Assembly (NCBI RefSeq): GCF_040499845.1
Contig: NZ_CP159342.1
Coordinates: 1,922,001 to 1,986,000 of the forward strand
DNA: 64,000 bases
Reading direction: 5' to 3'
Source of the DNA: Micromonospora sp. CCTCC AA 2012012
GTDB lineage: Bacteria; Actinomycetota; Actinomycetes; Mycobacteriales; Micromonosporaceae
Below, in pieces: positions 9,149 through 17,490 of this stretch (position 1 is its first letter; every line of letters begins with the position of its first letter). The position numbers were made by a program, and so were the translations under genes. The notes below the pieces were generated by a model. The model did not search any database and was not told where the DNA came from. It worked only from the letters and a program-made list of their open reading frames with translations.

Positions 9149-10396
9149 TCACCGGGCGGCGGGACCGGCCCCGATGGTGACCACCCGCGCCCATTCCGGC
9201 GGGGAATCCGGCACGTGGTCGGGATCGTCCTCGTTCCACCGGCGGGCCCGGGGAAACAGGCCGACGACCGTCCGGCACGCCGGCCGCGAGACCGGCCAGG
9301 GCGTCTGCCCGTCGGTCAGCACGACGATGGCGTCGGGCGCCGGCCTGTCCCGCAGCGCCCGGGCGAATCCGGTACGCAGGTCGGTGCCGCCGCCCCCGAT
9401 CAGCGGGATGTCCTCGGCGCGGCACAGCGTCAGCACCGTGTCGGCGGCGGCGTCGCAGGGCAGCGCGCTGACCAGGTCACGGCGACCGCCGACGGCCCGG
9501 GTGATCGCGGCCACCTCGAGCAGCGCGCTGCCCAGTTCGGCGTCGCTGACCGAGCCGGAGGTGTCGATGATGACGCAGACCCGCGGCGGCCGACGACGCA
9601 GCGCCGGCAGGACGACGCCGGGCAGCCCGGCGGAGCGCCGCGCCGGCCGGCCGTAGGTGTAGTCCTCGCCCACCCCGGCGGCCGACACCGCGGAGCGGAC
9701 CGCCGCGCCCAACAGGTCCCGCCACGGCTGCGGCGGATGGAACGCCTCCTCCGCCCACCGCCGCCAGCCCTGCGGCACGTTTCCCGGTCGGCCGGTGATG
9801 CCCTCGGCCACCCGGAACCGCACCGCGTCGCGTTCCTGCGCGGTGAGGCCGTGCGCGCCGTCCGGGCCGAGGTCCCACTCGCGGTCCAGGCCGTCGGCGC
9901 CGCTGCCGCAGTCCAGCCAGGCCCAGTCCTGGGTACGGGGCCCGAGCCGGAACTGCCGCAGGTAGTCCTCCATCAGCTGCCCCTCGGGTAGCCGCAGGGT
10001 ACGCGGTTCGACGGCCCCTGCGGGCCGGGTCAGCCCCTCGCCGTACGCGTCGTCGTTGATCTCGCAGTCCGCGGCGATGTTCATCCGCAGCCGCTCCCCC
10101 GGCCCGGTCAGCCCCTGTTCCCGCGCGACCCGGTCGCCGCGCCCGTGGTGGTCCCGCAGCAGGTGCGAGACCTCGTGCACCCACACCCCGGCGAGTTCCG
10201 CCACGGGTGTGCGGGCCACGAACACGGGTGAGACGTAGCACCGCCAGTGGCGGTCCACCGCCATCGTCGGCACCCGCCGCGACTCGACCACGTGCAGGGC
10301 GAAGAGCGCCGTCGCCAGGTAGGGACGCACCCGGGCGGCGTGCAGCCGGGCGGTGAAGAGCTTCTCCCGGTCCAGGGTCGCCTGCGCGGGGCTCAT
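9149..10396 (-). CDS. VWA-containing metallopeptidase-like protein (DUF2201 type)
   Basis: A 415-residue protein of the 'VWA-like metallopeptidase' family. The N-terminal half has a zinc-protease signature in VWVHEVSHLLRDHH (HExxH plus a downstream His) within DUF2201_N. The C-terminal half (~280-415) is a von Willebrand A domain with a MIDAS-type DTSGSVS and a later TDG. The ATG at 10396 overlaps the stop of the MoxR gene (ATGA), so translation is coupled. MoxR ATPase plus VWA pairs act elsewhere as AAA+ chaperones that insert cofactors or remodel partner complexes. The substrate here is unknown. Confidence 0.9.
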   Translation of the reverse strand: MSPAQATLDREKLFTARLHAARVRPYLATALFALHVVESRRVPTMAVDRHWRCYVSPVFVARTPVAELAGVWVHEVSHLLRDHHGRGDRVAREQGLTGPGERLRMNIAADCEINDDAYGEGLTRPAGAVEPRTLRLPEGQLMEDYLRQFRLGPRTQDWAWLDCGSGADGLDREWDLGPDGAHGLTAQERDAVRFRVAEGITGRPGNVPQGWRRWAEEAFHPPQPWRDLLGAAVRSAVSAAGVGEDYTYGRPARRSAGLPGVVLPALRRRPPRVCVIIDTSGSVSDAELGSALLEVAAITRAVGGRRDLVSALPCDAAADTVLTLCRAEDIPLIGGGGTDLRTGFARALRDRPAPDAIVVLTDGQTPWPVSRPACRTVVGLFPRARRWNEDDPDHVPDSPPEWARVVTIGAGPAAR

Positions 10397-11631
10397 CGGC
10401 CGGTGCCCGCGACCGCGGTGACCCCGGCCGCCACCTCGTCGGCCCGCCGGGACAGGGTGACCGTACCGGCGAGGCGCTCGATCGACGGGGGCACGTCCCA
10501 GTCCTCCTGCCGGAGCCGGGCGAGGGTGGCGGCGGGTACGACCACCAGGTCGGGGGCGCCCGTCTCCACCGCGCGGGCCAGCACCCGCCACGCCCCGTCC
10601 CAGCGGGCCCGGTCCGGGCGTCGGCGCACCGCCTCCACCACGGCGTCCAGCACGGCCTGGCGCAGGTCGCCCCGCTCGGGCAGCGCGGCGGCGTCCGGGT
10701 CGGCCAGCAGCACCTCGGGGTCGGGCAGGTCCAGCCGGTCGAGACTCGCCAGCAGCTCCAGGCCCGGTCCGTCCCCCACGGTGCCCCTCACCAGCATCGA
10801 CAGGACCTCCCGGGAGGTGCCGGCGGCGGTGGCGAAGGCGATCAGCCGCAGCGTCATCTCCCAGCTGCGGGGCGACGGCCACGCGCCGCCACGGTTGGCC
10901 TCGCCGGTGGGCAGCCGGTGCACCAGCGTCGGTCGGGCCGAGAGGAGTCCGCACACGGCACGGCGGGCGAAGGCGACCGCGTCCGGCAGTCGCGCCGGGT
11001 CGAGGCGCGGCAGGGTCGCGCGGGGCCAGGTGCCGGCCAGGCCGCGTACGACGACCTCGTGGTCGTGGGCCCACTGGAGGTGCACGAACCGGTTGGCCAG
11101 CGGTGGGCTCAGCTCCCAGCCGTCGGCCGCCGAGCTGCGCGGATTGGCGGCGGCCACGATCCGCACCTGCGCCGGCAGGCGCAGGCTGCCGACGCGCCGT
11201 TCGAGGACGAGGCGGAGCAGGGCGGCCTGCACGGCGGGCGGCGCGGTCGACAGTTCGTCCAGGAACAGCAGGCCGCGGCCGGCGCGGACCAGGCGCACCG
11301 CCCAGTCCGGTGGCGCCATCGGGACGCCCTGGGCGGCGGGGTCGTCGCCGACGACCGGCAGGCCCGAGAAGTCGGACGGCTCGTGGACGCTGGCGATCAC
11401 CGTCGTCAGCGGCAGCTCCAGGGCGGCGGCGAGCTGCGTCAGCGCGGCGGTCTTGCCGATGCCCGGCTCGCCCCACAGCAGCACCGGCAGGTCGGCCGCC
11501 ACCGCGAGGGTCAGGGCCTCCAGTTGCGGGTCGGCGCGGGTTTCGGTGGCGGTGTCGCGCAGCAGCGCGAGCAGGTCGGCGGCGACATCGAGCTGCGTCG
11601 GGTCGTCGGTCAGGCAGGAGCCAGGAAGCAT
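10393..11631 (-). CDS. MoxR-family AAA+ ATPase
   Basis: About 412 residues from ATG 11631 (AGGTGA five bases upstream); a GTG at 11640 is also possible. Walker A is GEPGIGKT, Walker B GLLFLDELSTAPPAVQAAL, sensor 1 IVAAANPRSSA, followed by a MoxR-type lid. It is the middle gene of a leftward set and overlaps the VWA-metallopeptidase by four bases. The ATPase is expected to work on, or with, that VWA protein. The upstream gene (55-65 bases away) is a dedicated but uncharacterised partner. Confidence 0.92.
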   Translation of the reverse strand: MLPGSCLTDDPTQLDVAADLLALLRDTATETRADPQLEALTLAVAADLPVLLWGEPGIGKTAALTQLAAALELPLTTVIASVHEPSDFSGLPVVGDDPAAQGVPMAPPDWAVRLVRAGRGLLFLDELSTAPPAVQAALLRLVLERRVGSLRLPAQVRIVAAANPRSSAADGWELSPPLANRFVHLQWAHDHEVVVRGLAGTWPRATLPRLDPARLPDAVAFARRAVCGLLSARPTLVHRLPTGEANRGGAWPSPRSWEMTLRLIAFATAAGTSREVLSMLVRGTVGDGPGLELLASLDRLDLPDPEVLLADPDAAALPERGDLRQAVLDAVVEAVRRRPDRARWDGAWRVLARAVETGAPDLVVVPAATLARLRQEDWDVPPSIERLAGTVTLSRRADEVAAGVTAVAGTGR

Positions 11632-11695
11632 GGGAATCACCTGTGAGGTCGAGAGGGTGGCCGGCCGAGGCCGGTCGGACGGGAGAGGCCGCTGG

Positions 11696-13063
11696 TCAGC
11701 GGGCGTGCGTGTGCCGCGGGTGGGAGCGTTGCCGCCGCTTGGACCGTCGGTCCTCGGCTGACGAGGTCGGACCGCGTCCGGTCAGCCCGGCCCGGAACAG
11801 CCCGTGGGTGACCCGCCGCTGGGCGGCGCTCTCCAGCGCGTCCCGCAGGCTGCCGGTGCGCAGCAGCGCGTCCGGGCCGAGCAGGGCCTCGACGGCGGCC
11901 AACGCGCCCGCGGTGTCCCCGTGGTCGAGGCGGGTACGGATGTCGGGAAGGCTCTCCGGACGGCGGTGTGCCTGGTCGATCGCCTGGAGGCAGGCGATCG
12001 GCGTACCGGTCAGCGCGGCCAGCAGCTCCTCCCGGCGGATCTCCGCCGGGTCGTGGTCCAGGGCGGCGAGCGTCCCGTCCACCAGGCCGATCCGGTGCAG
12101 CTCCCCGCGGCACGTCACCAGCCGTGGCGGCCCCGCCGGTTCCCGGACGGCCGCCGCCGCGACGCCGACCGCCGGGCGATCCGGTACGAGGGCCGACGCC
12201 ACCAGCGGGTGCAGCCGGTCGACCTCGATCAGGCCCCGGCGTAGCAGCTCCCCGTCCGGCGCCGACCAGGTCGCGGCGTCCGGCAGCACCGGCAGCGCGG
12301 CGACCAGGCCGGCCCGCGCCGACCCCGCGCCGGGCGGGTGCCCGCTCCCGGCCGCGAGGTCCAGCACGTGCCGGCGTCGGGGCCCGAGCCGCACCGTGAC
12401 GGCGGAACCCGTCAGCCCGTCGGCCCGCAGCAGCAGTGCCGCTTCGGCCGCCCACCGGTGCACGGCGTACCCGTCGTCGCGCAGCGCCTGCCACGCCGGA
12501 TCCCGGTCCCCGACGTCGGCCGGCGGCGCGCCCGTCCGGATCCGCAGCTCGTCGGTCCGGCGCGCGTCCCACAGGTGGCGGTGCAGGTCGAGGCGGAACC
12601 GCCGGTCGGGTCGCGGATGCGGGTGCGGGCGCCGGTCCACCTCGGACGCGGTCCACAGGGCCAGGCTGATCCGCTGGCCCGCGTCCGCCCACGCCGGTGC
12701 CGTCCGGGCCACGAGGTGCACCGGTGCGGCACCGTCCGGTGGGGCGTACCGGGCCAGTGAGACGGTCAGCCCGGGCCGTAGCAGCCCGTCGGGGGCAATC
12801 CTCGGCAGGTGCCACCGCAGCAGGTCGGGTGCCAGGTGCCGGAGGTCGTCCCGGAGCCGGGCGGTCAGCTCGTGACCGTGGCGGCGGGCCGTGGCCCGCA
12901 GGTCCAGGTCGACGTCGACGCGGGCGGCCGCGCAGGCGCCGGCCCAGTCGCCGAGGCGACGACGAGCGGTCGCGGTTTCGATCATCGTGGGCGGGACGGC
13001 GTACTCACGTACCCGAAGCCACAGGCAGAGACGGGATTCCGCATTCGCGGCGAGGGAGCGCAT
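11696..13063 (-). CDS. Uncharacterised partner of the MoxR/VWA module
   Basis: About 455 residues with no domain I recognise. The ATG at 13063 is favoured (AAGGTGAG upstream); GTG 13069 and ATG 12985 are alternatives. It is rich in Arg and Leu, with segments such as LYRHLWDAR-like helices, DGYAVHRWAAEAALLLRADG, and a C-terminal helical part (LDHGDTAGALAAVEALLGPDALL) resembling TPR or helical repeats. No signal peptide or membrane helix. Its position as first gene before MoxR and VWA, on the same strand, suggests an adaptor or substrate of that ATPase. The C-terminal 25 residues are strongly basic. Confidence 0.75.
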   Translation of the reverse strand: MRSLAANAESRLCLWLRVREYAVPPTMIETATARRRLGDWAGACAAARVDVDLDLRATARRHGHELTARLRDDLRHLAPDLLRWHLPRIAPDGLLRPGLTVSLARYAPPDGAAPVHLVARTAPAWADAGQRISLALWTASEVDRRPHPHPRPDRRFRLDLHRHLWDARRTDELRIRTGAPPADVGDRDPAWQALRDDGYAVHRWAAEAALLLRADGLTGSAVTVRLGPRRRHVLDLAAGSGHPPGAGSARAGLVAALPVLPDAATWSAPDGELLRRGLIEVDRLHPLVASALVPDRPAVGVAAAAVREPAGPPRLVTCRGELHRIGLVDGTLAALDHDPAEIRREELLAALTGTPIACLQAIDQAHRRPESLPDIRTRLDHGDTAGALAAVEALLGPDALLRTGSLRDALESAAQRRVTHGLFRAGLTGRGPTSSAEDRRSKRRQRSHPRHTHAR

Positions 13064-13177
13064 CAGCACTCACCTTGCGCGAATCGGGCCCCCAATCTGA
13101 GAGAAGGATTCATCGCGGCTGATCATAACGGCCGACCGCGCAGGGCGCCACGGTCATCCGCCGGGCAGCGCCACGGG

Positions 13178-13465
13178 TCAGCTCGGCGCGGACGCCGGTC
13201 GGCCGTACCGCTCGGCGGCGCGGGCCCGGGCCTTCGCCGCCTCCACCTCCCGGTCGCGGGCGGGCGCCTTCGTCACGAGGCTCTCCAGCAGGGTCCGGGT
13301 GGCGGCGGTGACGGCGCGGACCGCTTCGTCGAACGCCTCCTCGTTGGCCGCGGAGGGCCGGGTCGCGCCGCTGACCTTCCGCACGTACTGGAGGGCGGCG
13401 GCCTCGATCTCGTCGTCGGTCGCCGGCGGTGCGAAGTTGTGGAGCACGCGGATGTTCCTGCACAT
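13178..13465 (-). CDS. DUF2277 family protein
   Basis: A 95-residue protein. Its start MCRNIRVLHNFAPPATDDEI is the hallmark of DUF2277, which decides the ATG at 13465 although the GGAGG just upstream is unusually close (one base). The rest is helical and charged (VRKVSGATRPSAANEEAFDE). The family is widespread in bacteria and has no established function. It lies downstream of the LysR gene on the same strand. Confidence 0.9.
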   Translation of the reverse strand: MCRNIRVLHNFAPPATDDEIEAAALQYVRKVSGATRPSAANEEAFDEAVRAVTAATRTLLESLVTKAPARDREVEAAKARARAAERYGRPASAPS

Positions 13466-13518
13466 GCCTCCACCATGCCAGTCCCCTCCGACAGCGCAAG
13501 GGGCTTCCCCCTTCGACC

Positions 13519-14418
13519 TCAGGGCGTCGCGCGGGCGACCCGCCGCAGGGCCGTGTCCACCGCGTCGGGCAGGTCGGACCGCCAGGCCAGCGCCAGCGTG
13601 GCCGTGGGCGCGTCCCGCAGCGGGACGAAGACCACGCCCGGCACGGCTGCCGTGCTGGTGAGCAGCGCCGGCACCGGGCAGCAGCCGACCCCGGCGGCGA
13701 CGGCCTGCAACAGCGCCGCGACGTCGGCGATCGGCTCCCCCGCGCCGATCCGCGGCTCGGGCACCAGTCGCCACGTCCGCAGGAACAGCGGATCGACGCC
13801 GTCCGGGAGCGGCACCTGCGGTTCCTCCGCCAGGTCGGCCACGGCGAGGTCCGGCCGCGCGGCGAGCGGGTGGCCGGCCGGCAGGGCGACCACCCGCGGC
13901 CAGCATCGGACGGGTTCCAGGTGCAGGCCCGCGACGGCGGCCGGGGTGTACGGCGGCCAGAGGTAACCGGCCTGCGCGCGGCCGTCCCGGACGGCGGACA
14001 CGTGATCGAGGAACGACGCCCCGGTCAGGCTCACCCGCAGCGTGGGCAGTTCCCGGCCGAGCGCGAGCACGGCACCGGCCTTCAGCTCGTCGACCCCGGC
14101 GGCGAGGGTGGTGATCACCAGCCGGTCGAGGTCGCCGGGGTGGGCCGCCCGGCGGGTCGCCCGGACCGCCTCCTGCGCCAGGGCCAGCAGGGCGCGGGCA
14201 TGGCGGAGGAACTCGTGCCCGGCGGGGGTGAGCGCGACCTGACGCCGCCGCCGGGAGAACAGCTCCACGCCGAGGTCGGCCTCGAGCGCGCGGATCCGGG
14301 CGGAGAGCGACGGCTGGGCCAGGCCGAGTTCCTCGGCGGCCACGGTGAAGTTCATCCGCTCGGCCGCGACGACGAACGCCGTCACCCGGTCCAGGTCCAC
14401 GACCGCGACTGTAGTCAC
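13519..14418 (-). CDS. LysR-family transcriptional regulator
   Basis: A 299-residue regulator with an N-terminal winged helix (FVVAAERMNFTVAAEELGLAQPSLSARIRALE) and a C-terminal periplasmic-binding-like inducer domain. It is divergent from the saccharopine dehydrogenase-like gene, with 112 bases between the starts. A T-N11-A dyad in that gap is its likely site. Hence it probably controls the divergent gene and itself. The GTG at 14418 lacks a clear ribosome site; GTG 14403 is an alternative. Confidence 0.93.
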   Translation of the reverse strand: MTTVAVVDLDRVTAFVVAAERMNFTVAAEELGLAQPSLSARIRALEADLGVELFSRRRRQVALTPAGHEFLRHARALLALAQEAVRATRRAAHPGDLDRLVITTLAAGVDELKAGAVLALGRELPTLRVSLTGASFLDHVSAVRDGRAQAGYLWPPYTPAAVAGLHLEPVRCWPRVVALPAGHPLAARPDLAVADLAEEPQVPLPDGVDPLFLRTWRLVPEPRIGAGEPIADVAALLQAVAAGVGCCPVPALLTSTAAVPGVVFVPLRDAPTATLALAWRSDLPDAVDTALRRVARATP

Positions 14419-14458
14419 CCCGGCCGGGCCGGGGCAGGCCCCCCGCTGACCCGGGCGA

Positions 14459-14473
14459 ATAGCAGTCTCCTAT
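14459..14473. promoter_or_regulatory. Candidate LysR box between divergent genes
   Basis: ATAG-N7-CTAT (ATAGCAGTCTCCTAT) is a short dyad of the T-N11-A form typical of LysR sites. It sits 41 bases before the LysR start and 58 bases before the divergent oxidoreductase start. It is the only A/T-rich dyad in the gap. Confidence 0.5.
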
Positions 14474-14530
14474 CGGTCGGGAGGCGTCGTCTCTTGGACA
14501 CCGGGACGGTGCCGGGGGGAGGGTCGAGGA

Positions 14531-15580
14531 ATGGACCCGCTCGTCATCTACGGCGCCACCGGCTACGCCGGTCGGCTCGTCGCCCAGCTCGCCGTCCAGC
14601 GCGGGCTCCGTCCCGTGCTCGCCGGCCGCAACCCCCACCGGCTGGCCGCCCTGGGGCTCGACACCCCCGTGCACGCGGCGTCGCTGGACGACCCGGCGGC
14701 GCTGGACCGGCTGCTCGCCGACGCGGCCGTGCTGGTGAACGCGGCGGGACCCTTCGCCGCGACCCAGCGCCCGTTGCTGGACGCCTGCGTCCGCACCGGC
14801 ACCCACTATCTGGACCTCGCCGGTGAGGCGGCCGAGTTCCTCGACGTGCAGCGGCGGCACGACGAGCTGGTGCGCGCCGGCGTCATGGCGATGCCCGGCG
14901 TCGGCTTCGGGGTCGTACCGACCGACGCGGTGGCCGTGCACCTCGCCGGCCGGCTGCCCTCGGCACGTCGGCTGGAACTGTCGTTCGTGACCACCGGGCA
15001 GGTGTCCCAGGGCACCCTCGGCACGCTCCTGGCGGGTCTGGGCGACGCCGGGGTGCAACGCCGCGACGGACGCCTGGTGCCCGTCCGGGCCGGCACCGCG
15101 CAGCGCCGGATCCGTCCCGACGGCCGGCCGGTACGGGTCGTGGTGAACCCGTGGCGGGCCGACGTGGTCTCCGCGGGGCGGTCCACCGGGATCCCCGACG
15201 TGTCGACGTTCTTCGCCGTGCCGGCCCCGCTGCGGCTGGCGCTGCGGGTCGCCCCCGCCGCGCCGTGGCTGCTCGGCTCGTCCGCCGGTCGCCGGGTACG
15301 GGCCGCCCTGCTGCGCCGGGTGCCCGAGGGACCGACCCCCGCCCAGCTCGACGCCGGCAGCAGCCTGGTGCACGGGCTCGCCGTCGACGCCGCCGGCGCG
15401 GTGGCCGAGGCGGTGCTGCGCGGGCCGGACCCGTACCGGTACAGCGCCTACACGGCGGTGGAGCTGCTGGCGCGGACCGCGGCCGGCGCCGCCCGCCCGG
15501 GCTTCCGTACCCCGGCGGAGGTGCACGGGCCGGACGTGGCGCTGACCACGCCGGGCACCGTCCTGCGGGACCTGCGGTGA
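14531..15580 (+). CDS. Saccharopine dehydrogenase-like NAD(P)-binding oxidoreductase
   Basis: A 349-residue protein with an N-terminal Rossmann fold (VIYGATGYAGRLVAQ) and the saccharopine dehydrogenase-family landmarks LVNAAGPFAATQRPLLDAC, GTHYLDLAGE and MPGVGFGVVPTD. Trans-acting enoyl reductases and small-molecule reductases share this layout, so the substrate cannot be named. ATG 14531 follows GGAGGG and GAGG. Its stop overlaps the start of the SRPBCC gene (GTGA), so the two are translationally coupled. Probably controlled by the divergent LysR protein. Confidence 0.88.
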   Translation: MDPLVIYGATGYAGRLVAQLAVQRGLRPVLAGRNPHRLAALGLDTPVHAASLDDPAALDRLLADAAVLVNAAGPFAATQRPLLDACVRTGTHYLDLAGEAAEFLDVQRRHDELVRAGVMAMPGVGFGVVPTDAVAVHLAGRLPSARRLELSFVTTGQVSQGTLGTLLAGLGDAGVQRRDGRLVPVRAGTAQRRIRPDGRPVRVVVNPWRADVVSAGRSTGIPDVSTFFAVPAPLRLALRVAPAAPWLLGSSAGRRVRAALLRRVPEGPTPAQLDAGSSLVHGLAVDAAGAVAEAVLRGPDPYRYSAYTAVELLARTAAGAARPGFRTPAEVHGPDVALTTPGTVLRDLR

Positions 15581-16032
15581 CCGCACCCGCGTGGCCAGCC
15601 GGTCTCGAACCGGCCCGGACCCCCCTTCACGTCCGTAACGAGGCGTGGGTGCCGCTGCCGCCCGAGGCGGTCTGGGCGCGCCTGGTCGACGCGACCGCCT
15701 GGCCGTCCTGGTACGCCAACGCGCGCCGGGTCGTCCTCGCCGGCGCGGCCGAGCTGGGCCCCGGCGTCCGGTTCCGCTGGACCACGCTGCACGTGCGGGT
15801 GAGCTGTGTGGTGGACCGGTGGGAGCCCGGCCGGGTGCTCGGCTGGACGGGCCGGGCCCTCGGCTCGTCGGGACATCACCGGTGGGTGCTCGTGCCGGAG
15901 GCGGGTGGCACCCGGGTGGTGACGGAGGAGACCCAGGCGGGGCCGGTGCCCCGGTTGGCCCGCCGGTGGTTGAGCAGGTCGCTGCGGCACTGGCACCAGC
16001 GGTGGCTGGACGGCATCGCGCCGTCGCGCTGA
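15577..16032 (+). CDS. SRPBCC (START-like) domain protein
   Basis: A 151-residue protein starting at GTG 15577 inside the stop of the previous gene. It shows the polyketide cyclase/dehydrase (SRPBCC) pattern: WVPLPPEAVWARLVDATAWPSWY, a central RFRWTTLHVRVSCVVDRWEP strand pair and the long C-terminal helix LARRWLSRSLRHWHQRWLDG. Such proteins bind hydrophobic ligands in a cavity. With the coupled oxidoreductase it may form a small-molecule modification pair. Ligand unknown. Confidence 0.87.
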   Translation: MTAPAWPAGLEPARTPLHVRNEAWVPLPPEAVWARLVDATAWPSWYANARRVVLAGAAELGPGVRFRWTTLHVRVSCVVDRWEPGRVLGWTGRALGSSGHHRWVLVPEAGGTRVVTEETQAGPVPRLARRWLSRSLRHWHQRWLDGIAPSR

Positions 16033-16067
16033 CCGCCCTCCGCTCCGGGACACCGCCCGGCTTTTCG

Positions 16068-16089
16068 CTACGGTCCCGTAGCGTTACGG
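16068..16089. promoter_or_regulatory. Overlapping TetR-type operator dyads
   Basis: Two interlocked dyads, CTACGG-TC-CCGTAG (16068-16081) and CCGTA-GCGT-TACGG (16076-16089), end eight bases before the nitroreductase ATG. Their ACGG/CCGT half-sites fit TetR-family operators. The TetR gene three positions downstream in the same direction is the obvious candidate ligand-sensor. There is no ribosome site between dyad and ATG, which suggests a leaderless or near-leaderless transcript. Confidence 0.55.
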
Positions 16090-16096
16090 TACGGGT

Positions 16097-16600
16097 ATGG
16101 CTTCTTCCTCCCGGCCGCCCGTGCAGCGGATCCGGCCTCCCAAGGCCCCGTACCGGGTCGTCAACCGCGTCATGCGCTGGCTGCTGTCCACACCGTCCCG
16201 GGCCCGTCGGGTGGGCCGGCACCTGCTGCTGCTGCACGTGACCGGGCGGCGCACCGGCCGCGAGCTGGTGTTCCCCGTGGCGTACCGGCAGGCCGGCGGC
16301 GGGGAGCTGCTGGTGCTGACGAACTCGCCGTGGCGGGTCAACCTGCGCGACCGACCGGACGTCGCGGTGACCCTCCTCGGCCGCCGCCGGGCCGCCCGGG
16401 CGCGGCTCGTCGAGGAACCGGAGCGCGTCGCGGAGGTCTACCACCGCCTGATCGAGGAGGTGGGACACCAGCGGGCGGGCCGACGGATGGGCATCCGGAT
16501 CAACGTGCCCCGGACACCGACCCACGAGGAACTCGCCGACGCGGCCCGTCGGGACGGGCTCGCGCTGGTCTATCTCGACCTGACGGGTGAGCAGCGATGA
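16097..16600 (+). CDS. Deazaflavin (F420)-dependent nitroreductase-family protein
   Basis: A 167-residue split-barrel protein of the Ddn/DUF385 family, whose characterised members use cofactor F420H2 for reduction. Visible marks: LLLLHVTGRRTGRELVFPVAY, LLVLTNSPWRVNLRDRPD and the barrel-closing segment ALVYLDLTG. The C-terminus overlaps the NmrA gene by four bases (ATGA). The operator directly upstream suggests inducible expression with the following NmrA and TetR genes. F420 use is family knowledge; no assay-like residue proves it here. Confidence 0.85.
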   Translation: MASSSRPPVQRIRPPKAPYRVVNRVMRWLLSTPSRARRVGRHLLLLHVTGRRTGRELVFPVAYRQAGGGELLVLTNSPWRVNLRDRPDVAVTLLGRRRAARARLVEEPERVAEVYHRLIEEVGHQRAGRRMGIRINVPRTPTHEELADAARRDGLALVYLDLTGEQR

Positions 16601-17454
16601 CGGCCCCGGTGCTGGTCACCGGCGCGACCGGAAACGTCGGCGGCGCCGTCGCCCGCGCACTGGGCGCGGCCGGCATCCCGGTACGGGTCGCCGGCCCGGA
16701 CCTCGACGCGCTGCACCAACGGTTCCCCGGCGTCCCCGCCGTACGTCTGGACTTCGGTGACCCCCGCACGTTCGACCCGGCCCTGGCCGGTGCCGAGGGG
16801 TTGTTCCTGCTGCGTCCGCCGCAGATCGCCCGCGTCGGGCCGACCCTCAACGCGCTGGTCGACGCCGCCGTCCGGCACGGCGTCGGGCACGTGGTGTTCT
16901 CCTCCGTCACCGGCGCGGACACCAACGTCGTGGTCCCGCACCACCGGGTGGAGACCCACCTGCGGGGTTCCGGGCTGCCGTACACGATCCTGCGGCCGGG
17001 GTTCTTCGCGCAGAACCTGGCCGACGCCTACCGGCGGGACATCCGCGAGGACGACCGGATCTACCTTCCCGCGGGGCGCGGACGGGCCGCCTTCGTCGAC
17101 ACCCGGGACCTGGGGGACGTCGCGGCCGTCGTCCTCGCCGATCCCACCACCCACGCCGGGGCCGGCTACACCCTGACCGGTGCCGAGGCACTCGACTTCG
17201 ACGAGGTGGCGGCGGTGCTCACCGAGACGCTCGGCCGACCGGTCCGCTACCAGCCGGCCAGCGTCGCGGGATACCTGCGCCACCTGCGCCGACGCGACGC
17301 TCCCCTGGTCCAGGCGCTGGTGCAGACGGTGCTGCACACCGGCCTGCGGCGAGGGCAGGCCGAAAGGATCGACCCCATGTTGCCGCGCCTGCTCGGGCGG
17401 CCGCCCCGCACGCTGCGGCAGTATGTCCAGGAGCATCGGGACCTGTGGCGGTAG
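16597..17454 (+). CDS. NmrA-like NAD(P)H-binding protein
   Basis: A 285-residue atypical short-chain dehydrogenase with the glycine motif VTGATGNVGGAV near its start, then HVVFSSVTGAD and the NmrA-type segment GLPYTILRPGFFAQN. The usual catalytic Tyr-x-x-x-Lys is not present where SDRs have it, as in NmrA and HSCARG redox sensors and NAD(P)H:quinone reductases of the QOR2 type. It overlaps the nitroreductase gene by four bases and is followed by a TetR gene, pointing to a redox or xenobiotic-response unit. Confidence 0.88.
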   Translation: MTAPVLVTGATGNVGGAVARALGAAGIPVRVAGPDLDALHQRFPGVPAVRLDFGDPRTFDPALAGAEGLFLLRPPQIARVGPTLNALVDAAVRHGVGHVVFSSVTGADTNVVVPHHRVETHLRGSGLPYTILRPGFFAQNLADAYRRDIREDDRIYLPAGRGRAAFVDTRDLGDVAAVVLADPTTHAGAGYTLTGAEALDFDEVAAVLTETLGRPVRYQPASVAGYLRHLRRRDAPLVQALVQTVLHTGLRRGQAERIDPMLPRLLGRPPRTLRQYVQEHRDLWR

Positions 17455-17490
17455 GCGCCACCGCCCGGGCGGGGACGGAGCGTGGGGCGG

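Noticed and set aside
10397..11476. Upstream extension of the VWA-metallopeptidase frame
   Set aside because: The frame is open but Arg/Pro/Gly-rich and overlaps the MoxR gene, whose ATPase motifs are intact. The ATG at 10396 explains the real gene.
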